Shown here: positions 16,875 through 26,700 of the stretch, piece by piece
How positions within the stretch are numbered: the first letter of the stretch is position 1
Layout of the letters: each line of letters starts with the position of its first letter
Assembly (NCBI GenBank): GCA_905210435.1
Contig: CAJLWO010000008.1
Location: forward strand, 1-64,000
Source: an uncultured Bacteroidales bacterium
GTDB taxonomy: Bacteria > Bacteroidota > Bacteroidia > Bacteroidales > Muribaculaceae
Direction: 5' to 3'
Length of the DNA stretch: 64,000 nucleotides
Program-made: the position numbers and the translations under genes
The notes under the pieces: model-generated
Told to the model about the DNA's origin: nothing
Databases searched by the model: none
The model's input: the letters and a program-made list of their open reading frames with translations, nothing else

Positions 16875-18641
16875 ATGACATTTGAAGAATTAGGAGTAAG
16901 CGCGCCGTTGTTGAAGGCCGTTGAAGAGCTTGGATTTGAACAGCCTATGCCCGTGCAGGCGCAGGTGATACCCCATTTGCTCAGTAAGGAGGGCGACGTG
17001 GTGGCCCTCGCACAGACCGGTACCGGCAAGACGGCCGCGTTCGGCCTGCCGGTGCTGCAGCGTATCGACCCCGCCAACCATTCGCCGCAGGCGCTGATTC
17101 TCGCTCCGACACGCGAACTTTGTCTGCAGATAGCATCCGACCTCGCCGATTTCTCGAAATATCTCCCTGATGTGAAGGTGCTTCCCGTCTATGGCGGTTC
17201 GAGCATCGAGAGCCAGATACGTTCGCTCCGCGGCGGCGTGCAGATTATTGTCGCCACTCCGGGACGTCTGATCGACCTCATCAACCGCGGTGTGGCAAAA
17301 CTCGGTGATGTGCACACCGTGATACTCGACGAAGCCGACGAGATGCTCAACATGGGCTTCCTCGACTCAATCAACGAAATCCTCGACCATGTGCCCGCCC
17401 AGCGCAAGATGCTGATGTTCTCGGCCACGATGCCCCCCGAAATCGGGAAAATAGCGAAGAAATACATGCACGACCCTGTCGAGTTCGTCGTCGGCACGCG
17501 CAATGAAGGCGCGGCCAACGTAAAGCATATCTACTACATGGTCAATGCCCGCGACAAATATCTCGCTCTCAAACGCATAGTCGACTATACCCCAAATATC
17601 TACGCCATCATATTCTGCCGCACGCGCCGCGACACCCAGGAGATTGCCGACAATCTGTGTCAGGACGGCTACAACGCCGAAGCGCTTCACGGCGACCTGT
17701 CGCAGCAGCAGCGCGACATCGTGATGAAAAAATTCCGCGACCGAGTCGTGAAGATTCTCGTTGCCACCGATGTCGCCGCCCGCGGTCTTGATGTCGACGA
17801 CCTTACCCACGTCATCAACTACGGCCTGCCCGAGGATACCGCCGTCTACACCCACCGTTCGGGCCGTACAGGCCGCGCGGGCAAGACCGGCGTATCCGTA
17901 GCCATAATCCACTCCCGCGAGAAAGGGCGCCTGCGCGAAATCGAGCGTATCATAGGCAAGAAGTTCGAACGCAAGGACGTGCCTACCCCCGAGCAGATTA
18001 TCGAGAAGCAGCTCTACTCGCTCGCCGACCGTATCGAGAAAGTTCAGGTCAACGATGCCGAGATGGACCGCTATCTTCCCGGTGTCATCAAAAAACTCGG
18101 CTGGCTTTCGGCCGACGACCTTATACGCCGTGTGCTTTCGCTTGAGTTCCAGCGTCTTCTCGACTATTACAAGGATGCTCCCTCCATTGATTTCATTGAT
18201 GAAAAGCCGTCGAGGAAAGATAAAAAGGATAAGGAGAAATCCTCTCCTCGTTCCGACAAGGAGAAAGACCGCCGCACCGCCGAGAAAGGTATGGAGCGCA
18301 TCTACATAAACCTCGGTAAGAACGACGGTTTCTATGCCGGCAATCTCATCGACATGCTCAACAAGAATATCGAGGGACCGCGCGTCGATGTAGGCCGTAT
18401 CGACCTGATGCCGGGCTACTCGCTGTTCGATATACGCAAAAAGGATGCGCAGAGGGTGGTACATTCGCTCAAAGGGCTTGATTTCATGGGTAAGCGCATA
18501 TACAGCGAAGTTGCGGATGCCGACAAGGATTATGCCCGCGCATCAACCCGCAAGGCGCGCGAGAGCCGCGGAGCCGATGCCACCAATCCGTTCTTCGACA
18601 AGAAAGGTCGGGGTGCGGGTAGGAAATCTCGAAAAAAATAA
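16875..18641 (+). CDS. DEAD-box ATP-dependent RNA helicase (DeaD/CsdA type)
   Basis: Unwinds RNA in ribosome assembly or mRNA turnover. About 588 residues counted from MTFEELGVSAP; I reject the upstream ATG at 16818 because it precedes the family N-terminus by 19 odd residues. Visible motifs: Q motif around QPMPVQAQ, Walker A AQTGTGKT (46-53), PTRELCLQ, LDEADEML, SAT, and HRSGRTGRAG. A charged linker (KPSRKDKKDKEKSSPRSDKE) leads into a DbpA-type RNA-binding domain (RIYINLGKNDGFYAGNLIDM) and a basic tail, the layout of CsdA/DeaD homologues. Confidence 0.93.
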   Translation: MTFEELGVSAPLLKAVEELGFEQPMPVQAQVIPHLLSKEGDVVALAQTGTGKTAAFGLPVLQRIDPANHSPQALILAPTRELCLQIASDLADFSKYLPDVKVLPVYGGSSIESQIRSLRGGVQIIVATPGRLIDLINRGVAKLGDVHTVILDEADEMLNMGFLDSINEILDHVPAQRKMLMFSATMPPEIGKIAKKYMHDPVEFVVGTRNEGAANVKHIYYMVNARDKYLALKRIVDYTPNIYAIIFCRTRRDTQEIADNLCQDGYNAEALHGDLSQQQRDIVMKKFRDRVVKILVATDVAARGLDVDDLTHVINYGLPEDTAVYTHRSGRTGRAGKTGVSVAIIHSREKGRLREIERIIGKKFERKDVPTPEQIIEKQLYSLADRIEKVQVNDAEMDRYLPGVIKKLGWLSADDLIRRVLSLEFQRLLDYYKDAPSIDFIDEKPSRKDKKDKEKSSPRSDKEKDRRTAEKGMERIYINLGKNDGFYAGNLIDMLNKNIEGPRVDVGRIDLMPGYSLFDIRKKDAQRVVHSLKGLDFMGKRIYSEVADADKDYARASTRKARESRGADATNPFFDKKGRGAGRKSRKK

Positions 18642-18654
18642 CCATATTTGCATT

Positions 18655-18765
18655 CTGTTGCAGGACTCCGGATTTGTAGGGACGCACGGTCTGTGCGTCC
18701 GGCGAAAAACGCGTCTCAAACCCGTACTGACCGTGCGTCCACGCCAAATTGGAGTTCTGCAACAG
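18655..18765. repeat. Nested palindromic element (GTTGCAGrACTCC ends, REP inside)
   Basis: Outer arms 18655-18669 (CTGTTGCAGGACTCC) and 18751-18765 are inverted repeats with 14/15 identity. Inside are a unit of the REP-like GTAGGGACGCACGGTC family (18676-18700) and a facing ACCGTGCGTCC (18729-18739). It fills the gap between the helicase and DUF3256 genes. Confidence 0.75.
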
Positions 18766-18793
18766 CCTCAAACGATAAAAACGCTTTTCAACG

Positions 18794-19426
18794 ATGTCAC
18801 GGTTCATACTCTCAATCATGGCCCTGCTGGGCGCGGTCACGGTGTCGGCGCAGATGACACCCCGCAGCGTGCTGACTACGGCGCCTGAAAAGGTGCTGCT
18901 CACAATCGACGCCTCCACTCTCCTCGACATGCTCGACTATTATGAAAACGGGGTGGCGCGTACCGTAAAGAACAAAGCCGGCGAGGATGCAGTCATTACC
19001 GAGATGACGGAATCGACAATCACGCTCAGTACCGGCGCGGCGCACAGTATCTCGTTTGCCATACTCCCTTACGGCAAGTCGTCAGTAATTATGGCGGTGG
19101 ACCGTGTTGACTCCCCGTCGACCGATGCTGTCGTGACATTCTATGACTCTCGCTGGAAACAGCTTGACTCCCGCAAACTGCTCCGGTTCCCCTCGCTTGC
19201 CGACTGGACAGGCAAACTGTCGCCCGACAAAATGGAGGAGATTGAAAACGCGTTGCCCTTCCTCATGGTCGACGCCCGGTATAATCCCGCTACTTCAACA
19301 CTGACCTTTACCCCTCAGATTGGCGATTACGTATCGGTCGAGAACGCCGACAGGGTGAAGGACGCCCTTGCTCCGCAGCTCGATTATGTCTGGTCGGGTA
19401 AATCATTCAAGCCTGTTAAGCGATGA
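18794..19426 (+). CDS. DUF3256 family exported protein
   Basis: 210 residues with a signal peptide (MSRFILSIMALLGAVTVSAQ). I recognise the Bacteroidales DUF3256 family from MTPRSVLTTAPEKVLLTI, STLLDMLDYYENG and the C-terminal LDYVWSGKSFKP. Function unknown. Its stop overlaps the xseA start (ATGA at 19423-19426). Confidence 0.75.
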   Translation: MSRFILSIMALLGAVTVSAQMTPRSVLTTAPEKVLLTIDASTLLDMLDYYENGVARTVKNKAGEDAVITEMTESTITLSTGAAHSISFAILPYGKSSVIMAVDRVDSPSTDAVVTFYDSRWKQLDSRKLLRFPSLADWTGKLSPDKMEEIENALPFLMVDARYNPATSTLTFTPQIGDYVSVENADRVKDALAPQLDYVWSGKSFKPVKR

Positions 19427-20772
19427 CAGCCCGACTGCGTAAGAGCGACCCCGTGCTTCTTTCAGAGGCTGCGGACGAGGAGAAATCGATGACCATATCC
19501 CGGTTGTGCGCCCTGTTGCAGAAACTTGTCAAAGTGCCTGAGGTGTCCGACGTATGGGTAGTGGGGGAGCTGTCCGATTTCAACCTCCGCGGCGGCCATT
19601 GCTATGCCGACATTGTGGAGAAGGATGACGACGGGAAGCCGGTGGCAAAGATGCCGCTGCGTATCTGGAACTATCAGTTCGCCGCCCTCAACGCCAAGTT
19701 TATGGGGGGCACCGGACAGCCGTTGGCCACCGGACTGAAAGTGAGGGTGCGCGTGGCGCCGAGCATCCATAAGCTCTACGGACTATCTGTAATAGCGTCT
19801 GACATCGACCCCGCCTACACGATGGGCGACCTGATGCGGCGCCGTCAGGAAATCATCGACCGTCTCACACGCGAGGGTGTCATCGACCTCAACCGCCGCC
19901 TTGCGTGGCCCGATGTGCCTACACGGCTTGCCGTCATATCGTCACCTTTCGCGGCCGGCTACGGCGATTTCCTCAATCAGCTTTTCAACAACGAGGCCCG
20001 CATACGCTTTGATGTCAGACTGTTCGAGGCCATGATGCAGGGCGAAAAAGCGTGCCCGACCATACTTGCAGCCCTCGAACGCATAGCTGCCGAAGCCGAC
20101 CGCTGGGACGGCGTGGTCATAATACGTGGCGGCGGAGCGTCGCTCGACCTGCAATGCTTCGAGGACTACAACCTCGCGGCCGCCGTGGCACAGTTCCCGC
20201 TCCCGGTCATGATTGGCATAGGCCACGAACGCGACATCACCGTGCTCGACTACGTAGCCAACCGCCGTGTAAAGACGCCGACTGCCGCTGCAGAATGGTT
20301 CATCAAGCGCGGTGAATCCCTTCTCAACCGCCTTAATTCCATAGGCGGCGCGCTCCTGCAGCGAGCCACCGACCTGATGGCAGCCGAGAAAGAACAGCTC
20401 AGTTATTTCGAAGGGGTAATATCCGTATTCCCCCTCAATGCCGTGCGGCATGCCGACACAAAGCTCACCAACAGCGTAAACGCGCTGTCCAACATAACCA
20501 CACGCCGTATCATTCCCGCTCTTGAGAAAATCAACGCGATGCAGGAGCGGATAGAGCAGGCCGTGCAGTCGGCTGTCGCTCTCCGGCTCGACCGCCTCGC
20601 CGCCGACGAGCGTCTGCTGAAAGCGCTCTCGCCACAGGCCGTACTTGCGCGCGGATACTCCGTGACACGTTGCGGCGGCTGCATCCTGACCGACGCATCC
20701 GCAGTAGCGCCAGGCGCCGAACTCACGACGCAACTCGCCTCCGGCGAAATAACATCGACAGTAAAAGATTAA
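19423..20772 (+). CDS. xseA: Exodeoxyribonuclease VII large subunit
   Basis: Catalytic subunit of ExoVII, degrading single-stranded DNA from both ends. 449 residues. An N-terminal OB fold (VSDVWVVGELSDFNLRGGHCYADIVEKDD) is followed by the exonuclease domain (LAVISSPFAAGYGDF, IIRGGGASLDLQCFEDYNLA, MIGIGHERDITVLDYVANRR, TPTAAAEWF) and a coiled-coil C-terminus ending ALSPQAVLARGYSVTR. The first 25 residues precede the usual family start, so an internal ATG (residue 24, MTISRLCALLQ) is an alternative. Partner xseB lies 130 nt downstream beyond a repeat element. Confidence 0.94.
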   Translation: MTARLRKSDPVLLSEAADEEKSMTISRLCALLQKLVKVPEVSDVWVVGELSDFNLRGGHCYADIVEKDDDGKPVAKMPLRIWNYQFAALNAKFMGGTGQPLATGLKVRVRVAPSIHKLYGLSVIASDIDPAYTMGDLMRRRQEIIDRLTREGVIDLNRRLAWPDVPTRLAVISSPFAAGYGDFLNQLFNNEARIRFDVRLFEAMMQGEKACPTILAALERIAAEADRWDGVVIIRGGGASLDLQCFEDYNLAAAVAQFPLPVMIGIGHERDITVLDYVANRRVKTPTAAAEWFIKRGESLLNRLNSIGGALLQRATDLMAAEKEQLSYFEGVISVFPLNAVRHADTKLTNSVNALSNITTRRIIPALEKINAMQERIEQAVQSAVALRLDRLAADERLLKALSPQAVLARGYSVTRCGGCILTDASAVAPGAELTTQLASGEITSTVKD

Positions 20773-20806
20773 AGCAATCTTAATTACAAATCCTCAAATT
20801 ATAGGA

Positions 20807-20875
20807 GGGGTGTTGCAAAACTCAAAATATACCGATTAAATTGTAGGGACGCGATACAGCCGTTTTCAACACCCC
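20807..20875. repeat. Inverted repeat with GGGGTGTTGCAAAAC ends
   Basis: GGGGTGTTGCAAAAC (20807-20821) faces GTTTTCAACACCCC (20862-20875; one base missing). Inside is half of a REP-like unit (TTGTAGGGACGCGAT, 20841-20855). It lies between xseA and xseB. Confidence 0.65.
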
Positions 20876-20902
20876 GACTGACTCAAAATAAACAATTGCA
20901 AT

Positions 20903-21124
20903 ATGGAAATAGCAGATACCAACGTGAAAGATATGTCGTACCGCGATGCCGTCAACGAACTCGACACAATACTGCGCGAGATGCAGAGCGACAATTGCGA
21001 CATCGACAAACTGTCGGCAATGACGCGCCGCGCCACCGAACTTATCACCGAATGCCGCAACCGCCTTACTGCCACCGACGAGGAGCTGCGCAATATCCTC
21101 GCAACTCTCACCCCGAAATCATAA
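20903..21124 (+). CDS. xseB: Exodeoxyribonuclease VII small subunit
   Basis: 73 residues, the normal size of the small helical-hairpin subunit. The segment YRDAVNELDTILREMQSDNC...DIDKLSAMTRRATELITECR is the family pattern. It binds the XseA C-terminal helices. Confidence 0.93.
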   Translation: MEIADTNVKDMSYRDAVNELDTILREMQSDNCDIDKLSAMTRRATELITECRNRLTATDEELRNILATLTPKS

Positions 21125-21191
21125 CCGCACTTAAGTCTGACATATCAATCGGAAAAAGAATGTCGCAAAATTGATGTTGACGCCTGCATGA

Positions 21192-21221
21192 TGTAGGGCT
21201 GCATCCCGGTGCAGCCCTACA
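21192..21221. repeat. REP-like palindrome, GTAGGGCTGCA family
   Basis: Perfect 12-bp arms TGTAGGGCTGCA / TGCAGCCCTACA around TCCCGG. It lies between convergent xseB and the GH92 remnant and may serve as a terminator. A related, longer version is at 62200-62280. Confidence 0.75.
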
Positions 21222-21260
21222 AGATGGTGGAATATATTATAAGTTCTTCGACACCATCAA

Positions 21261-21323
21261 GTCAGACAAGTCCGACCGGTCTGACATGTCTGACCTGTCA
21301 GACTCGTCCGACCGGTCGGATAC
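21261..21323. repeat. 9-bp palindromic-unit array (GTCnGAC), copy C
   Basis: Seven consecutive units: GTCAGACAA, GTCCGACCG, GTCTGACAT, GTCTGACCT, GTCAGACTC, GTCCGACCG, GTCGGATAC. Its right end is 4 nt from the stop of the minus-strand GH92 remnant. Confidence 0.85.
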
Positions 21324-21327
21324 CGCT

Positions 21328-21735
21328 TTACTGCGCCGTAGGTGCGAGCCATAGCTCAAGCACACCTCCGCGGGCATAATCGGCATGCGAAACCTGCAAT
21401 GCCGTCAGCTCCTTGCCGTTGAGTACGGCACGCTTTATGTAATAGTTGTCGGGTGCATTGTCATGCACGATGATTTTGAACTCTTCCCCCGGGCAGTATT
21501 CCGGATTGAGACGCTGCGTGATTTCATCGAAAATCGGCGACGTAATGTCGTAGGCCGGCGATGACGACGAACCTCCGTCGATTGAGAACAGTCCGATTGA
21601 CATCAGTGCCGACAGCGCGCCCATCTGCCCCCGGTCTTCGTCCTGACCGCCATAGCAGAGGTCGGGAGAGGTGCCCCCGTAGGCCTGACGGCGCACGCGG
21701 CGCACCCAGTATTTTTTATTACGGATACTCCTAAT
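21328..21735 (-). pseudogene. 3' remnant of a GH92 (alpha-mannosidase-type) glycosidase gene
   Basis: The open frame carries only the C-terminal part of a glycoside hydrolase family 92 protein: KYWVRRVRRQAYGG, then DLCYGGQDEDRGQMGALSAL (family form GxxGxEDxGQMSAWY), SIGLFSIDGG, YDITSPIFDEITQRL and a terminal beta-sandwich strand. GH92 enzymes are normally over 700 residues, so the N-terminal 80-85% is absent. The remnant begins right after the ispF TAA and is even in frame with ispF. The nearest start is a GTG at 21705. Probably not functional. Confidence 0.75.
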
Positions 21736-22227
21736 TTATCGGTAATTTATCAGTAGTGCGGTGGCCTGTGCGGCAATCCCCTCCTTGCGTCCCGTGAAGC
21801 CGAGCCGCTCAGTTGTGGTGGCCTTGACTGATACGCGGTCGTCGGCAATACCGAGGTCGTCGGCGAGCGTGGCAATCATCTGAGGAATATGAGGCAGAAG
21901 TTTGGGAGCCTGCGCTATTATCGTCACGTCGACATTGGATATGGTGTAGCCGCGTTCGGCAGTCATTTCGACCACTCGCCGCAGCAGCACACGCGAATCG
22001 ACTCCGCGGTATTCCTCGGCTGTATCGGGAAAATGATACCCGATGTCGCGCAGGGCCAATGCTCCGAGCAGCGCGTCGCACAATGCGTGGATTGCCACAT
22101 CGGCGTCGCTGTGTCCGAGCAGACCGAGTTCGTAAGGTATTTTCACTCCGCACAGCCATAACTCCCGCTCGGGAGCGAAGCGGTGCACGTCAAATCCGTT
22201 GCCGACACGTATATCCATATCTGTCAT
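21736..22227 (-). CDS. ispF: 2-C-methyl-D-erythritol 2,4-cyclodiphosphate synthase
   Basis: Fifth enzyme of the MEP isoprenoid pathway. 163 residues. Signatures: [11 protein letters not shown] (metal-binding DxH), [38 protein letters not shown], and [21 protein letters not shown]. Complete, with the GH92 remnant directly downstream. Confidence 0.96.
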   Translation of the reverse strand: MTDMDIRVGNGFDVHRFAPERELWLCGVKIPYELGLLGHSDADVAIHALCDALLGALALRDIGYHFPDTAEEYRGVDSRVLLRRVVEMTAERGYTISNVDVTIIAQAPKLLPHIPQMIATLADDLGIADDRVSVKATTTERLGFTGRKEGIAAQATALLINYR

Positions 22228-22254
22228 GTTAAAAAACGCACATTATTTGTTGGC

Positions 22255-22395
22255 GGGGTATTGCTAAACTTCCAATTGTAGGGACGCACGGTCAGTGCAT
22301 CCGGAAAGAGGATATTGATTATCAGTATATTCTCGGACGCACAGACCGTGCGTCCCTACATTGTTATCCGAAATTTTGCAGTTTTGCAACACCCC
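22255..22395. repeat. Nested palindromic element (GGGGTrTTGC ends, REP pair inside)
   Basis: Outer arms 22255-22270 (GGGGTATTGCTAAACT) and 22380-22395 (AGTTTTGCAACACCCC) are imperfect inverted repeats. Inner arms 22277-22302 and 22335-22360 are facing copies of the GTAGGGACGCACGGTC unit. Total 141 bp, upstream of ispF and downstream of porV. Confidence 0.8.
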
Positions 22396-22434
22396 GCACA
22401 CCCGGATGGCTCATAAATACCCGATTATGACGCA

Positions 22435-22452
22435 GACGCGATTCATCGCGTC
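22435..22452. repeat. Solo REP-like hairpin GACGCGATTCATCGCGTC
   Basis: Same hairpin core as at 3024-3124, but without the GTAGGG head and without a facing copy. Confidence 0.6.
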
Positions 22453-22509
22453 CGCACAAATTCGTCCGTATATTTCGGGTTTTGTAAGCCTCCTCATACA
22501 TGCCTATAA

Positions 22510-23721
22510 TTATTTGCGGCGGCCGAATATTTCGCTCAGGCCGTCCATATCGAATGTAAGCGAGAAGCGGAGCGTCTGGTCAAGCGGCGACTGCTGCGCT
22601 GTCGCTATCATATATGAGGCGTCGAGGCGAAGCACATTGAGCGAGAAGCCGGCACCGATGCCGAAGTATTGGCGGTTGCCTTTGTACTGGCTTTCGTGGT
22701 AGTAGCCCGCGCGGAGGAAGAACTGCTGGTTGTAGGAATATTCCGCACCGAGTGAATAGGTAATCTCGCGCAACTCCTCCTTGAATCCGCCGGGAGCGTC
22801 GGAGAATGACTTGAAGATACCCGTGATGGGCGACATGTCCTGCCACTCCTGCAATGCGTCGAGGTATTCGCGTTCGCCGTCGGTGTCGTCGGGGTAGTCG
22901 CTCTCTCGCGGACGCGCCGGCACGAGCAGCTTGTTGAGGTCAAGCGAAAGAGCCAGGTTGTGATAGTCGGCCAGCGGGAACGTGAAGGTTGTGCCGAGGC
23001 GCAGATTGGTTGGAAGGAATGCCGGGTCTTCGCCGTTGTTGTAGTTGACTTTCGTACCGATGTTCGATATGTTCCATCCCCACGACCACTGGCACTCGTT
23101 GCGGCCTATGATGGGGTAGGTGGTGTAATATCCCGAGATGTCGGCCGAGAATGCCGATGCGCCTACTGTCTGGTCGCCGGCGTATGAGTTGGAGAAACCG
23201 AGGTCGGAATATATGTAGCGGAATACGACACCCATCGAGAATTTTTCCGACAGTTTACGCGAGTAGCCCACGTCAAACGACAGTTCGTAGGGATTGAGGC
23301 TCTGCGTGGTGATGCCGGAGGGGTCGTTGGTGTTCACTTCGCCGAGCGAGAAATAGCGCAGCGATGCCGATACGGCCTGATTGTCGTTGGAGCCGAGCTT
23401 CCAGTAGCCCGACACGTCGGCCAGGAAGATGTCGTTGACAAGTTTGCGCAGCCACGGTGTGTAGCTGAGCGATACGGCGGCCTTCGAGTAGGCGAACGCA
23501 TATTTCGACGGGTTCCAGAACTGGGAGTAGGCGTCGGGGTCGGTGGCCGCGCCTATGTCGCCCATTGCGGCGCCGCGGGCATCGGGGGCTATGGAGAGGG
23601 ATGTGACGCCGGTCTCTATCGGGTTGAATTCGTTTTTGATATTGTCATCGGCGTATGCCCCCTCGGTGGCGAGGAGGCATACGGTGCCGAGAATTGTCGA
23701 TTTTATGAGAGTCGTTTTCAT
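22510..23721 (-). CDS. porV: Type IX secretion outer-membrane protein PorV
   Basis: Shuttle barrel of the T9SS, which collects cargo from the translocon and delivers it to the PorU sortase complex. 403 residues with a signal peptide (MKTTLIKSTILGTVCLLATEGAYA). Family marks: SLSIAPDARGAAMGDIGAAT, DAYSQFWNPSKYAF, SYTPWLRKLVNDIFL, and repeated amphipathic strands with a final RFSLTFDMDG. Directly downstream of porU (78-nt gap) with a possible promoter of its own. Confidence 0.92.
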   Translation of the reverse strand: MKTTLIKSTILGTVCLLATEGAYADDNIKNEFNPIETGVTSLSIAPDARGAAMGDIGAATDPDAYSQFWNPSKYAFAYSKAAVSLSYTPWLRKLVNDIFLADVSGYWKLGSNDNQAVSASLRYFSLGEVNTNDPSGITTQSLNPYELSFDVGYSRKLSEKFSMGVVFRYIYSDLGFSNSYAGDQTVGASAFSADISGYYTTYPIIGRNECQWSWGWNISNIGTKVNYNNGEDPAFLPTNLRLGTTFTFPLADYHNLALSLDLNKLLVPARPRESDYPDDTDGEREYLDALQEWQDMSPITGIFKSFSDAPGGFKEELREITYSLGAEYSYNQQFFLRAGYYHESQYKGNRQYFGIGAGFSLNVLRLDASYMIATAQQSPLDQTLRFSLTFDMDGLSEIFGRRK

Positions 23722-23776
23722 ATATTACTATAACTCTAAATTGCAAAATTTATTGTAGGTAACAGCATAAATTTTA

Positions 23777-23784
23777 CAAATATA
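23777..23784 (-). promoter_or_regulatory. -7 element for porV
   Basis: TATATTTG on the minus strand in the porU-porV gap; no clear -33. It may allow porV to be expressed beyond porU levels. Confidence 0.4.
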
Positions 23785-23799
23785 CAGGAGTCGTAGACC

Positions 23800-26700
23800 T
23801 CACTTCTGCTGCACGACTATGATGTTGGTCATGGGTGTATGGCCGTAGAGGTTGCCCCCCTTGCAGATGGCGTATGCGCGATACACTCCGTCGGCCACGA
23901 GGTTGCCGGTACGGTCGGTCAGATCCCATTCAAACGGGAAGCTCACGTTGTCGCGGGTGAATACGGTGTTGCCCTTTTCATCCTCGATGATGAGACGTCC
24001 GGTAGGCGTGTCGGTGAAGCTGTGGCTCAGTCCGATTGTGGCCTGAATGCGTGCGGGTTCCTCCTCGACGGTCAGCCGGGCGTTGGCCGATGTGTTGTTG
24101 ATGACGAAGTCAATCGAACGCGACGCGCTGTTGCCTGCGTTGTCCGAGATGTGCAGCGTCAGTGAGTGGCGGCCGTCGGCGAGCGAGGTGAACGGATAGA
24201 CGATTTCCACCGTTCCGTCGTTGTAGTTGGTCATTGCGGTGCCTACTACCGGGTAGTTCATTGTGTTGTCGATGGTGATACGGCATGTCTGACCTACTGT
24301 TCCGGTGGGGCTGTAGATGCCGCTGCCCGTTTCGGTCACCGTGGCATACATGGTGAAATCCTGGCTGGCCATGTCGCCGTTGACAAAGTCGGGAGAGTCG
24401 ATATACAGGCTCGTGATTTGGGGTGCTTCGGTATCTGCCGGGCTTTCAGGCGCCGATGTGACGTCGCATGCGAGGGCAGTGGTGTAGGTCGTGGCTACTT
24501 CGCTGTTGTCGGGGAGTACGGCGGTAATGGTGGCGCGGTTGAAGCTGCCTCTGCGCACAGGCATCGGAGGGGTGAAGCTGACTGTGAATTTTCCACCGGA
24601 GACTTTGGCTATCGCTTCAACAAGCAAATCTTCATCGCAGTACACATCCCTTTCCTTGGTGTTGGCTCCCGGTGTGACGGTCGTGCGTACTATCGGCGAT
24701 TCATATACCGTGAGCATTACATTTCCGTCAAACGATGCCCAGGGAGTGCCGGGGTTGGACGGGTCGTTGACATATCCGGTTATCGTGTTTTCTGCGAGTG
24801 GCAGTATGGCATTGGCTCCTTCCTGCGGGCTGTACTGCCGGCCGTTGACACTCTCGATTGTGACGCTGTGGCCGGATACGAAGAGCGGTATGGCCGGGTC
24901 GCCGCACAGGTTGTAGCACGAAGTGTTGATCATCAGTTCGTTGTCGCCGGATGATTTGTCGGTAAGGAGCGTGTTGCGGCTTATACGCAGTATGTCACCG
25001 GTAGTTGTGCCTTTGGGCGCTTTGGCGAATACGTCGGCCATGGTCTCCGCTAAGGCTTCGTTTTTGGGCTGGTATACCTCGCGGCAGGCTGCTACGACGC
25101 CGATCATGCCGCCGTTGTTCTGGAGCACCATCTCCTGTGCGAGCGATTGCTCGAGGCGGTCGAAGGTGTAGGTCTGACAGGTGGCGAGCATTGCGAACGG
25201 GAAATAATTGTATTGGGTGTTGTGCACGTCGGTCAGGTGATACAGGTTGGAGGTCCCGATGAAGTCAGGCTTGCCGTGGCCTGTGTAGTTTACGTACATC
25301 ACACCTTTCTTGAGGGCCTGCTTGATGACGTTCTTGGCCGGTATGGCGGAGTTGTTTTTCAAAGGATACAATGCGCTGTATCCCTTGACGAGGGTCACTC
25401 CCGGGTTGTTGTCGATGAACGACTTTGCCGTGATGGAGTCGCCGCTGAGCAGGTGGCTGTTCTGGTCGCCGTGGTCGGTAAGCAGAAGCACACGCTGGTA
25501 TATGTCGGTTGTCGGGGTGTATGTAAGGTACTGGTACACCTTGTCTACGGCTTTGGAAGCCTGCATTTCGTCAGTGACAGGTATGCGCCCTACGTTGATG
25601 TCCTGAATGTTGTTGATGAATTCCGTCGATGGGGGGGTGTCGCCGAGCATGCCGAAGTAGGCGTCGCATGAATATGCCGTGGTAAGCGAAGTCATCGATT
25701 TGTGGTAGGGGGTGCCGTAATTGAGCAGCAGCGCGCCGCGTTCCTTGAACTCGGCTCCCGTGGGGGTGAGCCCCCTGTTGTCGTAGAATGCGCCTCCGAA
25801 CAGCAGCAGATGCTTCATTTTGGACGGATTGCGGTCATAGAACATTTTCATGGCCTTTCGTATGCCCCAGAGTGAAGGGGTGCCCGATGAAAATTCGTTG
25901 AATATCTCGTCCTGTTGCAGCACTATGACGTCCTGTCCGAGAAGGTCGCGGTGTATCTGCGCCAGACGTTCGGCCTGCCCGGTAAATGCGTCGGCCGACA
26001 GTATCACCATGTCGGGCACGTCGTAGGAATGTATGTTCTGGTTGTCGACTTCACCGGCGTATTCAACCGGAAGGTGGTCTTTGGTCGGGTCGAAAGCTAT
26101 CGCGCGATGCGCTATATCGGAGTATTTGGTTATCTTGTATGTCGCGTTGTTGGTGAATATCGCGGTGCGTCGGGCATGATTGTAGGATGTTTCGTACTGG
26201 CGTACGTTGTAGGCTTTGTCGACATTCCATACAATCACTTCCGGATTGGCGTCGCCCACCTCGATTATGCGGCCGTTGTCGAGGGCGCAGTCGCACATGA
26301 GCATCGATGGCCGGTCGCCGAGGTTGTTGTAACGCTGGTAGGCGAATACCACACGGTCGACGGCGGCGTAGGTAAATGTCGAAGACGGTGATTTCGTCAG
26401 GCTTATGTCGCATGATGCTGCAGTGCGGGGCATCGACATCGACAGGTAGGAGTTGGCGGTAGTGGCGTTGGTGCTGAACTGCACATGGCTGTTGCTGTTG
26501 TCGAGGTTGACTGTCGATGTGGTGATGTCGTTGCGGTGGGGATAGGTGATGGAGTACCGGAGGTTCTTGCCTGAGCCTACGAGTATGTTGTGGAACACCA
26601 CCTTTGAGTAAGTGATCGATGGGCTTTCGAAATAAAGGTCGTCGAGAGGGAATGAGTATTTGATTGTGTCGTTGTCCTGCGATATGTCGCGTCCGAAATA

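Noticed and set aside
21261..21323. CRISPR array
   Set aside because: 9-bp period without spacers of CRISPR length and no cas genes in the window.
24166..24954. 262-codon plus-strand open frame inside porU
   Set aside because: Lies within a well supported 1158-residue PorU; a Gly/Val/Arg-biased translation typical of a shadow frame.
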